64,000 nucleotides of DNA, taken from Phycisphaerales bacterium (GTDB taxonomy: Bacteria; Planctomycetota; Phycisphaerae; Phycisphaerales; UBA1924). A program made the translations under genes and the position numbers. Below the pieces are notes generated by a model. It had not been told where the DNA came from, ran no database searches, and saw only the letters and a list, made by a program, of their open reading frames with translations. Below, piece by piece: positions 9,189 through 16,932 of this stretch; positions within the stretch are counted from its first letter, which is position 1; every line of letters begins with the position of its first letter. Location: positions 1 to 64,000 of the forward strand of contig JAJDDJ010000017.1 in the NCBI GenBank assembly GCA_029260395.1, in the 5' to 3' direction.

Positions 9189-9218
9189 TTGAACCAGTCC
9201 GCGGATCTCGGGTAGTCT
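9189..9218 (+). promoter_or_regulatory. Candidate sigma-70-like promoter plus start-proximal hairpin
   Basis: TTGAAC (9189-9194), an 18-base spacer and TAGTCT (9213-9218) resemble a housekeeping promoter 30 bases before the next start. AGGCGC (9221) can pair with GCGCCT (9238) to form a hairpin ending 3 bases before the ATG, which could limit ribosome access. Inferred by eye only. Confidence 0.35.
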
Positions 9219-9246
9219 GGAGGCGCACTCCTGAGAAGCGCCTCTG

Positions 9247-10938
9247 ATGAAGATGAAGAGTGCCATGCTTGCCCTTTGCCTTGCCATGGCTGCCAGCGGG
9301 CAACCGCCCGGCCCGATGTACGTCGAGCCCGTGCTTATGAGCGGTGATGCGTACCCACCCATCGATGGAGCGACGATCGACTTGGTCGGCCAGATTGTGG
9401 CTGCGGGGGACGATCGTCAAGTCCTGCTCATCGCAACGCTTGTGGGCCCCGGGATCAACTCTGATAACCGAGTTGTGCTGCTCAGACGAGAAGCAGACGG
9501 CACGTTCTCACAATTGCTCCGCCGCGGCGACAGCATCGGTCAGCCCGACACTGTGCTGACGTCCGGGTTCCTCCCCACCATGTCTCGTTCTGGAAAGACC
9601 GCGGTGGTCGTGAGCTACGAGAACGTCCTGACGCAGGACAGCTGCGCACAGTGCGAAGTTTGGGATGCCTCAGGCATCGGTCAGGCTCCCATCGTGATCG
9701 CTGCCAAGGGCCAGCTCGCCCCGGGGGCGGCGGAAGGCGCGACCTTTGACAGCTTCGAGCAGGAGCTGCTTATCAATAATGCGGGCGATGTGGTGTTCGC
9801 GGCGAGACTTGGTGGCCCCAACTCGAGCCCGAATCATCGAGGCGTCTGGTTTTACAGGCCCGGGCTTGGAGTACTGCCTATAGCGATCCGTGACCAGCCC
9901 GTTTCTCCGGCAACTCCCCAGTTCCACTTCGGTTCGATCGGCTCGGTCGTAATGAACTCGTCGGGGACGGTCCTGTTCGAAGGCCACATGGAGGGCGGTG
10001 GAATCCGAGCCTTCGAGAATGCAGGGCTTTGGACGTTCACGGCGGATCGCGGCACGGAGTTGCTCGTCCAGGAGAACGATCCCACCAGCGGCGGCCCCGC
10101 TGGGCGGTTCTACTCGGAACCGCTGTTTCCTGCCACCAACGACCGTGGTGACATCGCGTTTCGAGCCAGCAGCAGGTATGACGACGATGGGAACTCGCGT
10201 GAGGACGCGACAGTCTGGAAGAGTGCCCACAGCACAGGGTTCATACCACTCGCAACCTCAGGAGAACAGGCCGCGGGGTGCGATCTCGGGACCGACTTTC
10301 GAGGTGCGATGACAGATGTTCTGATTAATGAGCAAGGACACGTGTACTTCCACTCCCGAGTCGAAGGCCCCGGGGTGGACACGAGCAACGACGATGGCGT
10401 GTGGAGAGCATCGGGCCCATCTGATCTGGTTCTGGTTGTCCTGGAAGGCGTTCAAGTACCGGATCTGTATATGGGTGCCATCAGCGAGGTCATCGATTAT
10501 CAGGACATGATGGCCAATGCACGAGGGCAGGTCGTGATCCCGATCAGACTCTCTGGTCCGGGTATTGGCACTCCCAACGAGCTCGGCCATTGGTCGTTCA
10601 GCGAACAAGGCGGATTGAAGCAGGTGATACGTGCAGGGCACGTCATCGACTTTGATTCTGATCCGTCGAGCGTTCAGAATCGCCGCATCACTTTTCTCAG
10701 CACGACACAACCCAATACGGGTGGTTCCGATGGAAGACCAAGCCACTTGGCCACGGATGGAGGCTTCTGGCTCATTGCAGGTGCTTCGACGCAAGTAGGT
10801 CTGTTCCGAGCGCAAGTAGAACTACCGGGCGGCTGTGTTGGAGACATCGCGAACGACATGGCAACACGGAACATGACCGACGATTCAGTTGGCGTCGGCG
10901 ACTCCCAAGGCGACGATCTCAGTCCATACCGGGGCTAG
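9247..10938 (+). CDS. Secreted repeat protein with truncated C-terminal dockerin
   Basis: 563 residues with a signal peptide (MKMKSAMLALCLAMAASGQ). The body has recurring blocks such as INNAGDVVFAARLGGPN, NDRGDIAFRASSR, INEQGHVYFHSRVEGPGVD and NARGQVVIPIRLSGPGI, i.e. tandem repeats with an N-x-x-G core typical of secreted planctomycete repeat proteins of unknown role. The end reads CVGDIANDMATRNMTDDSVG and VGD, matching the beginning of a dockerin, but the expected F-LALL...GPC half is missing and is replaced by SQGDDLSPYRG and a stop. The stop lies inside a tRNA-like sequence on the other strand, so the gene was probably cut by recombination. Confidence 0.78.
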   Translation: MKMKSAMLALCLAMAASGQPPGPMYVEPVLMSGDAYPPIDGATIDLVGQIVAAGDDRQVLLIATLVGPGINSDNRVVLLRREADGTFSQLLRRGDSIGQPDTVLTSGFLPTMSRSGKTAVVVSYENVLTQDSCAQCEVWDASGIGQAPIVIAAKGQLAPGAAEGATFDSFEQELLINNAGDVVFAARLGGPNSSPNHRGVWFYRPGLGVLPIAIRDQPVSPATPQFHFGSIGSVVMNSSGTVLFEGHMEGGGIRAFENAGLWTFTADRGTELLVQENDPTSGGPAGRFYSEPLFPATNDRGDIAFRASSRYDDDGNSREDATVWKSAHSTGFIPLATSGEQAAGCDLGTDFRGAMTDVLINEQGHVYFHSRVEGPGVDTSNDDGVWRASGPSDLVLVVLEGVQVPDLYMGAISEVIDYQDMMANARGQVVIPIRLSGPGIGTPNELGHWSFSEQGGLKQVIRAGHVIDFDSDPSSVQNRRITFLSTTQPNTGGSDGRPSHLATDGGFWLIAGASTQVGLFRAQVELPGGCVGDIANDMATRNMTDDSVGVGDSQGDDLSPYRG

Positions 10939-10982
10939 AGGACTCGAACCTCCGTCCTCCTGACCCACAGTCAAATGACCAA
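10929..10982 (-). tRNA. tRNA-His(GTG)-like 3' fragment (probable pseudo-tRNA or attachment site)
   Basis: Read leftward, this has an anticodon arm TTTGA-CTGTGGG-TCAGG (T33, anticodon GTG at 10966-10968, G37), a five-base variable loop, a T arm GGAGG-TTCGAGT-CCTCT, and a 3' acceptor strand AGCCCCG. The matching 5' acceptor strand (CGGGGCT) and a normal D arm are not found in the preceding bases; only GAATTGGTC vaguely resembles a D loop. I call it a tRNA 3' portion of the kind left at integration sites. Intact tRNA is unlikely. It overlaps the stop of the truncated dockerin gene. Confidence 0.5.
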
Positions 10983-11213
10983 TTCCGTCGCGGTTGACAC
11001 TGAAGGCGATTACAATCCAGCCGCCAACGGCCCCAGCACAGCACCGGGCCAAGCACGGCTGAGGGCAAGACAACAAACTCCAAGAATGCCTGGCCGTACA
11101 CAGAGCGATCCGCAGAGACCGTTGCGACAAGGCACGAGACAGCGGACCTTCTACAGGCACTAAAGAGAACGATGCAAGGCCCTTGGGTTTGAGAATCTCC
11201 CAAAACGAGTGAC

Positions 11214-11239
11214 GCCCCGGAGCGGTTAGGCTCCGGGGC
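11214..11239 (-). terminator. Strong hairpin downstream of the VCBS/dockerin gene
   Basis: GCCCCGGAG pairs perfectly with CTCCGGGGC (9 bp, 8-base loop) 45 bases past the stop of the leftward gene ending at 11284. A T-rich stretch (CGTTTTGGG) lies only about 8 bases later on the minus strand, so it may act as an imperfect intrinsic terminator. Between 10983 and 11213 I see no gene. Confidence 0.5.
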
Positions 11240-11283
11240 ATCCACTCACAGAGAGGGACCGAGAGTTCGGTAGAGCTGTGCGC

Positions 11284-12618
11284 TCAGCAGGGTCCGATGA
11301 GTCCGAGCAGGGCGAGGAAGTCGCCGAAGCTCACCTGTCCATCGCCACCGAGGTTGCCAGAGTCATCGGCGATGTCGCCGGTGCAGCCGGGGGTTCCGCC
11401 AGGACAGGGCCCGATGAGACCCAGCAGGGCGAGGAAGTCGCCAAAGCTGACTTGGCCATCTGCGCCCGCGTTGCCGAGATCGTCAGCGATATCGCCGGTG
11501 CAGTTGGCGGCTGCGGCATCACTGAGCAGCAATGAGGTGGAGTTCGAGTCACGATTGGAAACCGCAAGATCCGGTGATCCGTTGCCGTCGAGGTCGGCTG
11601 CAACGAGACCCGACGGTTGGGCTCCGGTTGCAATCGTTTGCGTCGCGGCGAACATACCGCCGGAGTTGCCGAAGATGGTGATGTTGCCCGAGTCCGAGTT
11701 GGTCGTGGCAAGGTCCACATCGCCATCAAGATCGAAGTCGGCGGCCACGACGGAGCTGGAGTTCTGGCCGGTCGTGGGCGTCGTAACCGGAGCACCCAGA
11801 GTGCCCAGAGAGTTTGCCATCACGCCGATCGCGCTGAATGCGTCGTCCGAGAGCACGACGATCAGATCGGCATCGCCGTCACCATCGGTGTCGGCCGCGG
11901 CGAGGCCTTCGGGACGAACAACCGGGCCGACGTTGATCGACTGCTGAACCGCAAGCGTGCCCGAGGCGAGCACGTACACGGTGCGATCACGGCTGCTGGA
12001 GACCGCGATCTCCATCTGGCCATCGCCAGCGAGATCGATCGGCTGCGCGAACCTGGGCTCATCGCCGATGGCAACAGTCGCGGCCGAGAGAACACCGCTT
12101 GTGTTGGTCAGCACTGTGATCGAGTTCCCATCGCGGTTGGCCGTGACGAAATCGGTATCGCCATCGTTGTCGATGTCGGCGGCTGCCAAACTCACGGGCC
12201 TATCACCGGTGCTGGCCTGCGAACCCGCCGCAAAGGCACCCGCGTTGTTCGTGTAGACACGGACAGCGTTGATGTTCTTGAGCACGACGACGAGGTCGGG
12301 CTGGCCGTCACCGTTGGCATCGGCTGCAACGAGTGCATCAGGGCCCGTGCCGCCGCCGGTGAAGATTGGCATGGCAGGGCCGAACGCCCCGCCGCCGGTG
12401 CCGAAGAACACGTCGATGCGGTCAATGGTGTCAACCGCGACGGCGAGGTCGGCGAGGCCGTCGCCGTTGAAGTCGGCGGCCGCGACACCCGAAGGCCGCT
12501 GGGCAGTGATGAGCGAGGACATCGCAGTGAAGCTTGGCTGCGCGACGGCGGTGGCGGCGATGCAGGTGCCCGCCAGCACTGAAAGATTGCGAGAGGTACG
12601 GTTGGAAAGGATGAACAT
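11284..12618 (-). CDS. Secreted VCBS/FG-GAP repeat protein with two GC-type dockerins
   Basis: 444 residues; ATG 12618 is preceded by AAGGAG at 7 bases. The N-terminus (to about residue 27, ...VAQ) is a signal peptide. The body is about seven repeats with the motif AADFNGDGLADLAVAV or AADIDNDGDTDFVTAN, i.e. D-x-[DN]-x-D-G-x-x-D calcium-binding loops of VCBS/FG-GAP blades, folding as a beta-propeller. This is a different propeller subtype from the GDDDAG proteins nearby. Two dockerins close the protein, slightly diverged (GDIADDLGNAGADGQVSFGD, GDIADDSGNLGGDGQVSFGD). It is transcribed divergently from the ECF sigma gene, about 200 bp away. Confidence 0.87.
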   Translation of the reverse strand: MFILSNRTSRNLSVLAGTCIAATAVAQPSFTAMSSLITAQRPSGVAAADFNGDGLADLAVAVDTIDRIDVFFGTGGGAFGPAMPIFTGGGTGPDALVAADANGDGQPDLVVVLKNINAVRVYTNNAGAFAAGSQASTGDRPVSLAAADIDNDGDTDFVTANRDGNSITVLTNTSGVLSAATVAIGDEPRFAQPIDLAGDGQMEIAVSSSRDRTVYVLASGTLAVQQSINVGPVVRPEGLAAADTDGDGDADLIVVLSDDAFSAIGVMANSLGTLGAPVTTPTTGQNSSSVVAADFDLDGDVDLATTNSDSGNITIFGNSGGMFAATQTIATGAQPSGLVAADLDGNGSPDLAVSNRDSNSTSLLLSDAAAANCTGDIADDLGNAGADGQVSFGDFLALLGLIGPCPGGTPGCTGDIADDSGNLGGDGQVSFGDFLALLGLIGPC

Positions 12619-12822
12619 GAAAACTCCTTAATGAACGATGTGACAAACAGCAGATTTGTGTTGTGCGTGTGTCGGAGCGAACGACGCCCCTGCGTTCATC
12701 TAGAGTGCGAGCAGCTAGGTCCAGATACGAGGCGAGAGAAAAATCCGCCAAGATTCGGATGCGGCGTTCTATCATGTACCTTTGATGCCCCCTCACTGAC
12801 GTTTCGAGCGTTGGGATGCACA

Positions 12823-13416
12823 ATGAGCACACCACCCAACTCAGCAGAATCGACCGAGGTGCTCCTTGAGCGCTGCATCCAAGGCGATGCTGATTCATGG
12901 GCTGTTCTCGTGGAGCGGTTCGGGCGTCTCGTGTATTCCGTCCCCGCGAGAGCGGGCCTCGCACCTGAGGCCCGTGACGACGTGTTCCAAGTCGTGTGGC
13001 TGCTGACCCATCGCCACCTGTCGCAGCTCCGAGATGCCCGTGGCTTTCCCTCGTGGCTGGTGCGAACCGCCCAGCGCGAAACATGGCGAGCGTCGAAGAA
13101 AATCAACCGTGACGCAGCCGGGCCAAGCACTGGCCCAGTCCAGGTTCTGGCGTGGGCTGACCCCGAGCAGGCTGAGAGGCTTGAACGGTTGCATCAGGTA
13201 CGAGCCGCACTCGATGGCATCGGCGAGCCCTGCCGATCGCTGCTCACCGAACTGTTCCGGTCCGACTCTGCCGGGTACACGGCGATCGCAGAGAGGCTTG
13301 GCGTCCCCCGGGGATCGGTCGGCCCTACCCGTGCCCGCTGTATGGAAAGGCTCAAGGGCGCGATGGAGAACAACGGACTCGAAACCGAACACCGTTCTAA
13401 CACGACCTCGAGTTGA
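12823..13416 (+). CDS. ECF-type RNA polymerase sigma factor
   Basis: 197 residues from ATG 12823 (MSTPPNSAESTEVLLERCIQ); the frame is open further upstream but without family sequence. Sigma region 2 lies at about 20-90 (DADSWAVLVERFGRLVYSV, ARDDVFQVVWLLTHRHLSQL, FPSWLVRTAQRETWR). Region 4 lies at about 125-190 (CRSLLTELFRSD, YTAIAERLGVPRGSVGPTRA, RCMERLKGAM), the helix-turn-helix that reads -35 boxes. There is no region 3 and no extra C-terminal domain. It redirects RNA polymerase to a specific regulon. The next gene starts 74 bases later on the same strand and is followed by TPR-CHAT and subtilase genes, so the sigma factor probably belongs to that unit. Confidence 0.9.
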   Translation: MSTPPNSAESTEVLLERCIQGDADSWAVLVERFGRLVYSVPARAGLAPEARDDVFQVVWLLTHRHLSQLRDARGFPSWLVRTAQRETWRASKKINRDAAGPSTGPVQVLAWADPEQAERLERLHQVRAALDGIGEPCRSLLTELFRSDSAGYTAIAERLGVPRGSVGPTRARCMERLKGAMENNGLETEHRSNTTSS

Positions 13417-13490
13417 GTGAGCCCAATATGTTCATTGGCGTGTATCCAGCTGTCAGGGAACTTCCTCTGCCTCAATGAAGGACCGCTCCT

Positions 13491-14129
13491 ATGGAACACC
13501 CACCAATTGACCCAGCCGCACTGAACGATCTCGCCCTCGACGCTGTCGCGAAGAGGCTCAACGGTGAGTCGCCAGCAGATGGCGTCGACGACGCGCTCTC
13601 GAACACCGAGGCTGGCAAAAGCGCGCTGCAAGTTGCTGAGATCCTTGCCGAGGCTGTCCGAGAGCAGGACGGTGACATGCCTCCAACGCACGCTCTTCGC
13701 AAGGCACAGGCAATCGCCGGTACAAGCCCGCTCGCTCGATTCTCGAAGGAACTTGACAAGCTCGCGTCGGGCGCTCGCAGGATCGTTGCGTCACTCGATC
13801 TCGATTCTCGCCTCAGCAGGCCCATGCACTCCTACCGCGGTGCCACCGAGGCTACGCAGCTGGCATTCTCAAGTGATGCATGCGAGGTGGACATCGAGCT
13901 TGACGCGGTCGGGGAGGAGTGGTGCATCACCGGCCAGCTCTCCTGTGATGCGGATGAGTCGTGGTCCGTCGAGGTCATCTCGGCTTCGGATGAACGGCTT
14001 GAGTGCCTCGATCGCTTCAGAGCCTCCACCACGACCCCGTTCACCACGCGAGTTCCTGAGGGTGTGTTTTTCCTGCTGCTCCGTCGCGGTGACACGCTCG
14101 TCGAGCTTGGGCCGGTCATCGTGCCATGA
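13491..14129 (+). CDS. Soluble protein between sigma factor and TPR-CHAT; candidate anti-sigma factor or protease substrate
   Basis: 212 residues, no signal peptide and no membrane segment. Residues 1-80 look helical (LNDLALDAVAKRL, ALQVAEILAEAVREQ), 85-112 form an Arg-rich linker (GARRIVASLDLDSRLSR), and 115-212 look beta-rich (TQLAFSSDACEVDIELD, EEWCITGQLSC, FTTRVPEGVFFLLLRRGDTL). The C-terminal half resembles small proteins I recall beside ECF sigma/CHAT pairs in other bacteria, with an R-Q-L-x-F...DL...I-x-G-Q pattern. No zinc-binding HxxxCxxC anti-sigma motif is present. Its stop overlaps the CHAT start (ATGA). Position suggests an inhibitor of the sigma factor or a CHAT substrate; this is inference, not homology. 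Confidence 0.6.
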   Translation: MEHPPIDPAALNDLALDAVAKRLNGESPADGVDDALSNTEAGKSALQVAEILAEAVREQDGDMPPTHALRKAQAIAGTSPLARFSKELDKLASGARRIVASLDLDSRLSRPMHSYRGATEATQLAFSSDACEVDIELDAVGEEWCITGQLSCDADESWSVEVISASDERLECLDRFRASTTTPFTTRVPEGVFFLLLRRGDTLVELGPVIVP

Positions 14130-16930
14130 CCGCCGATCCCGTCTCAGCTTGTCTTATCGAACGATGGTCCGCTCATTCGGAACCTATTGGCGGCGAGGCA
14201 CATGAACCCATCGCCTCGGATGCACTGCTCGCAGCGATCGAAAGCCTCCGCGATCTGGCGGGCGTTGATCTCGTGCGTTGCCGTGGGCTCTGCGATGCGG
14301 CGGTTCGGCTCGCCGATATGCAGGGTGATCCCGCGTGCCGTGCACGCGCTCGCACCGTGCTGGCGCACGCTCTCAACTACGCCAACGAGTTTGAACAGGC
14401 TTCGGCGATGCTCGAAGCAGCCGAAACCATCGCTGCACACGCTCAAGCCGACTACGAACGAGCAAGGGTGCTCTTGGTCCGCGTGCACACGCTGGCTCGG
14501 CTGGGCCGGTTGCATGATGCCAGGTCCTGCGGGCTTGAGTCCGAGGCGCTGTTTGGAAGCCTCGGAGAACTTGCTTGGCAGTCGCGGGCGTTGACCAATA
14601 CCGCGATTGTGGTGCGCATGCTAGGGGAGCCAGACGCGGCGGCGGGCATGCTCGAGCGTGCGCTCGCTGTACCCGGTAACGATCCTGCAACCATGGCGCA
14701 GATCCGGAACTGCCTGGCCGAAGCCCTGCTTGACAGTGGCGAGTTTGTACGCGCTGAGCAGGAGTTTTTGACGGCGGCGGAGACGCTCGATCGCGAGGGG
14801 TCGCGAAGGACCGCCGCGCTGATTCGAGGCAACCTCGCCGACCTTTACGGCAGGCAGGGCCGGTTGGCCCTCGCTCTCTCGCAATTCGAGCAAGCGCGAC
14901 AACACTTTGAGGTGGATCACGCTCCCGGCGATCTGGGACGCATTCTCTGCGAGCAGGCCGAAGTGCTCGCTGCGATTGGTGAGTCCGCCATCGCCATTCA
15001 GCTCGGTGAGCGTGCTGCCGCAGTCCTTGAAGCCGCCGGCATGATCTCCGAGCACACGAGAAGCCTGCGCATCCTCGGTTCGCTGCTGGGCCAGAGCGAA
15101 CCGCAGCGAGCCCGGGCGACACTCCTCAGGGCGGCTTCGCTATCTGAAATCGCTGGCCAACCCCACGACCGTGGTCGCGCTCTGCTCTGTCTCAGTCGTG
15201 TCGAACTCAAGCAGGGCCACCCTGAGCAAGCCCTAGAACTCTTGGCTCGTGCTCGACTCGATCTCGACTCGCACGCGGCTGATGCCCTCGATGCTTCGCT
15301 CGCTCAAAGCGAACTGCTGTTGCTGGTCGGGGATGTTGACATCGCCCTGAAACACTCGACGCAGGCCGTCGAGAAGGCAGGCATTCTCGGCGTGCCTACC
15401 TTGCTCGCAGCGGCGCTGGACTTGCGAGCAAGGTGTCTAGATGCACTGGGATTGAGCGAACAAGCCCACCTAGAACATCTGCAAGCCGTTTCTACGATTG
15501 AACAGGTTAGAGGCACACTTGGGGCGGGCATGCTCCGCAGCGCATGGCAGGGCCGCTGCACAGCCGTCTACGAGGGCGCGGTGCTCAGCTGCATTCGAGC
15601 AGGCCACACGCAAGAGGCGTTTGATGTGCTGGAGCACCGTTGGGGCCGGGGGATTCTCGACCGACTAAGCCAGGTCGCGCTGGCCACTGCTGAACCCGCC
15701 TCGGCGGCACACACTGGAAAGGCCGACAAACTGGCCATCGCTCACCACGCGGTCCATGCCGCATATTCCGCCTTCGACGGCAGTGCAACAGGTGCCCAGC
15801 GGGCCGAGTGGCTGCAGCGGGTCCGTACGGCGGAAGAACACGCCCGCGAGGCACGACTCTGCGTGAACGCTGGGCAAGAGCTAGGGCCTGAGCTAGGCCA
15901 TCCCGCATCCGTCGATCGCATTCAGCGGGCGGTAGGGCACGCTGGCGCGGTGGTCTCATTTCTTTTCACCGATACCCATAGCACGGCCTTCGTGCTCACG
16001 CAGAGTGAACTGCGGGTGGTGGAGATAGGGATTGCTGCCGATGACGCCAACGCGATTGCAGAAGCCGTTTCGTTCCAGATGAGACGGGCGCTGGCGCGGG
16101 GACCAACCGCCGCCGGGGCCACACGCCTTGTTGCAGCGATTGGAGCCCTAGGCCGAGCTTACGACGCTGTCTGGCGACCGCTTGAAGACTGCCTGACCGG
16201 CTTGAAGACCGTGTGGGTGGTTGCGCCGGGAGAATTCGAGGCGTTCCCGTTCGCAGCGATGCACGACGGAGCGTCGTTTCTTTGCGAGCGAGCCGTCATG
16301 CATAGGGTACCCCAGGCCTCCCTCATCCCATTGCTAAGGCAACGCAGGGATACGTCGATGGAACCCAAGCCTGTCGGGGTCATCGGGTGCAGCGACGGAA
16401 TCGCTGGCGAGATGATCCGGGAGGCTGAGGCTATCGCCAATTGCTTGCCCGAAGCACGAGTGGCTCTAGGTGACGACGCGACAGCCGAGGCGTTTAAACA
16501 GTGTGCGCACGAATGCGGGCTCGTGCACGTGGCCTGCCACGGCGCGTTCCCGCGTGAGAATCCACTGGCTGCTGCGGTTAAGCTCGCCGATCGCTGGGTG
16601 ACCGTCCGGGAGATGATGGAATGGTCCTTGCCCGGAAACACCCTGGTCTTGAGTGGGTGCGACACCGGCCGGAGCGATTCACGCCACGGAGCCGACCCGC
16701 TCGGCCTGCTCACCGGTGTGCTCGGTGCCGGCGGAGCCGGGCTTCTGTCGAGCCTTTGGCCTGCACATGACGAACTCGCCAGATCGTTGATGGAGAAGCT
16801 CTACGAAGATATCGGGTCTCGACCACTTCAGGAGCAACTCGCAGCTCGTCTTGCTACTTCTCAGCAGTCCATGATTCGTACTGGAACTCACCCAGCTTTT
16901 TGGGCACAATGGGTTCACATTGGAGTTTGA
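14126..16930 (+). CDS. TPR-CHAT protein (caspase-like cysteine protease)
   Basis: 934 residues. Residues about 20-480 are a superhelical array of tetratricopeptide repeats (ARVLLVRVHTLARLGRLHDA, ALIRGNLADLYGRQGRLALA, LCLSRVELKQGHPEQALELL). The C-terminal CHAT domain (about 640-934) has VWVVAPGEFEAFPFAAMHD, HVACHGAFPRENPL with catalytic His805, and LVLSGCDTGRSD with catalytic Cys845; both residues of the dyad are intact. CHAT proteases belong to the caspase/separase clan; the TPR part usually senses a partner. There is no signal peptide, so it acts in the cytoplasm. It overlaps the 212-residue gene by 4 bases and ends 2 bases before the subtilase start. The usual C-terminal FWAQWVHIG end is present. 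Confidence 0.92.
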   Translation: MTADPVSACLIERWSAHSEPIGGEAHEPIASDALLAAIESLRDLAGVDLVRCRGLCDAAVRLADMQGDPACRARARTVLAHALNYANEFEQASAMLEAAETIAAHAQADYERARVLLVRVHTLARLGRLHDARSCGLESEALFGSLGELAWQSRALTNTAIVVRMLGEPDAAAGMLERALAVPGNDPATMAQIRNCLAEALLDSGEFVRAEQEFLTAAETLDREGSRRTAALIRGNLADLYGRQGRLALALSQFEQARQHFEVDHAPGDLGRILCEQAEVLAAIGESAIAIQLGERAAAVLEAAGMISEHTRSLRILGSLLGQSEPQRARATLLRAASLSEIAGQPHDRGRALLCLSRVELKQGHPEQALELLARARLDLDSHAADALDASLAQSELLLLVGDVDIALKHSTQAVEKAGILGVPTLLAAALDLRARCLDALGLSEQAHLEHLQAVSTIEQVRGTLGAGMLRSAWQGRCTAVYEGAVLSCIRAGHTQEAFDVLEHRWGRGILDRLSQVALATAEPASAAHTGKADKLAIAHHAVHAAYSAFDGSATGAQRAEWLQRVRTAEEHAREARLCVNAGQELGPELGHPASVDRIQRAVGHAGAVVSFLFTDTHSTAFVLTQSELRVVEIGIAADDANAIAEAVSFQMRRALARGPTAAGATRLVAAIGALGRAYDAVWRPLEDCLTGLKTVWVVAPGEFEAFPFAAMHDGASFLCERAVMHRVPQASLIPLLRQRRDTSMEPKPVGVIGCSDGIAGEMIREAEAIANCLPEARVALGDDATAEAFKQCAHECGLVHVACHGAFPRENPLAAAVKLADRWVTVREMMEWSLPGNTLVLSGCDTGRSDSRHGADPLGLLTGVLGAGGAGLLSSLWPAHDELARSLMEKLYEDIGSRPLQEQLAARLATSQQSMIRTGTHPAFWAQWVHIGV

Positions 16931-16932
16931 AA

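Noticed and set aside
10929-11239. Possible tmRNA (ssrA): T arm with GGAC before it at the 3' end, and AAACCCAAGG near a GGGGC 5' end about 300 bases away on the minus strand
   Set aside because: The conserved D-loop GGNTTCGAC and a tag frame ending in ALAA-stop are absent, and the 5' GGGGC belongs to a terminator hairpin. A covariance-model search (Rfam tmRNA) would settle it.
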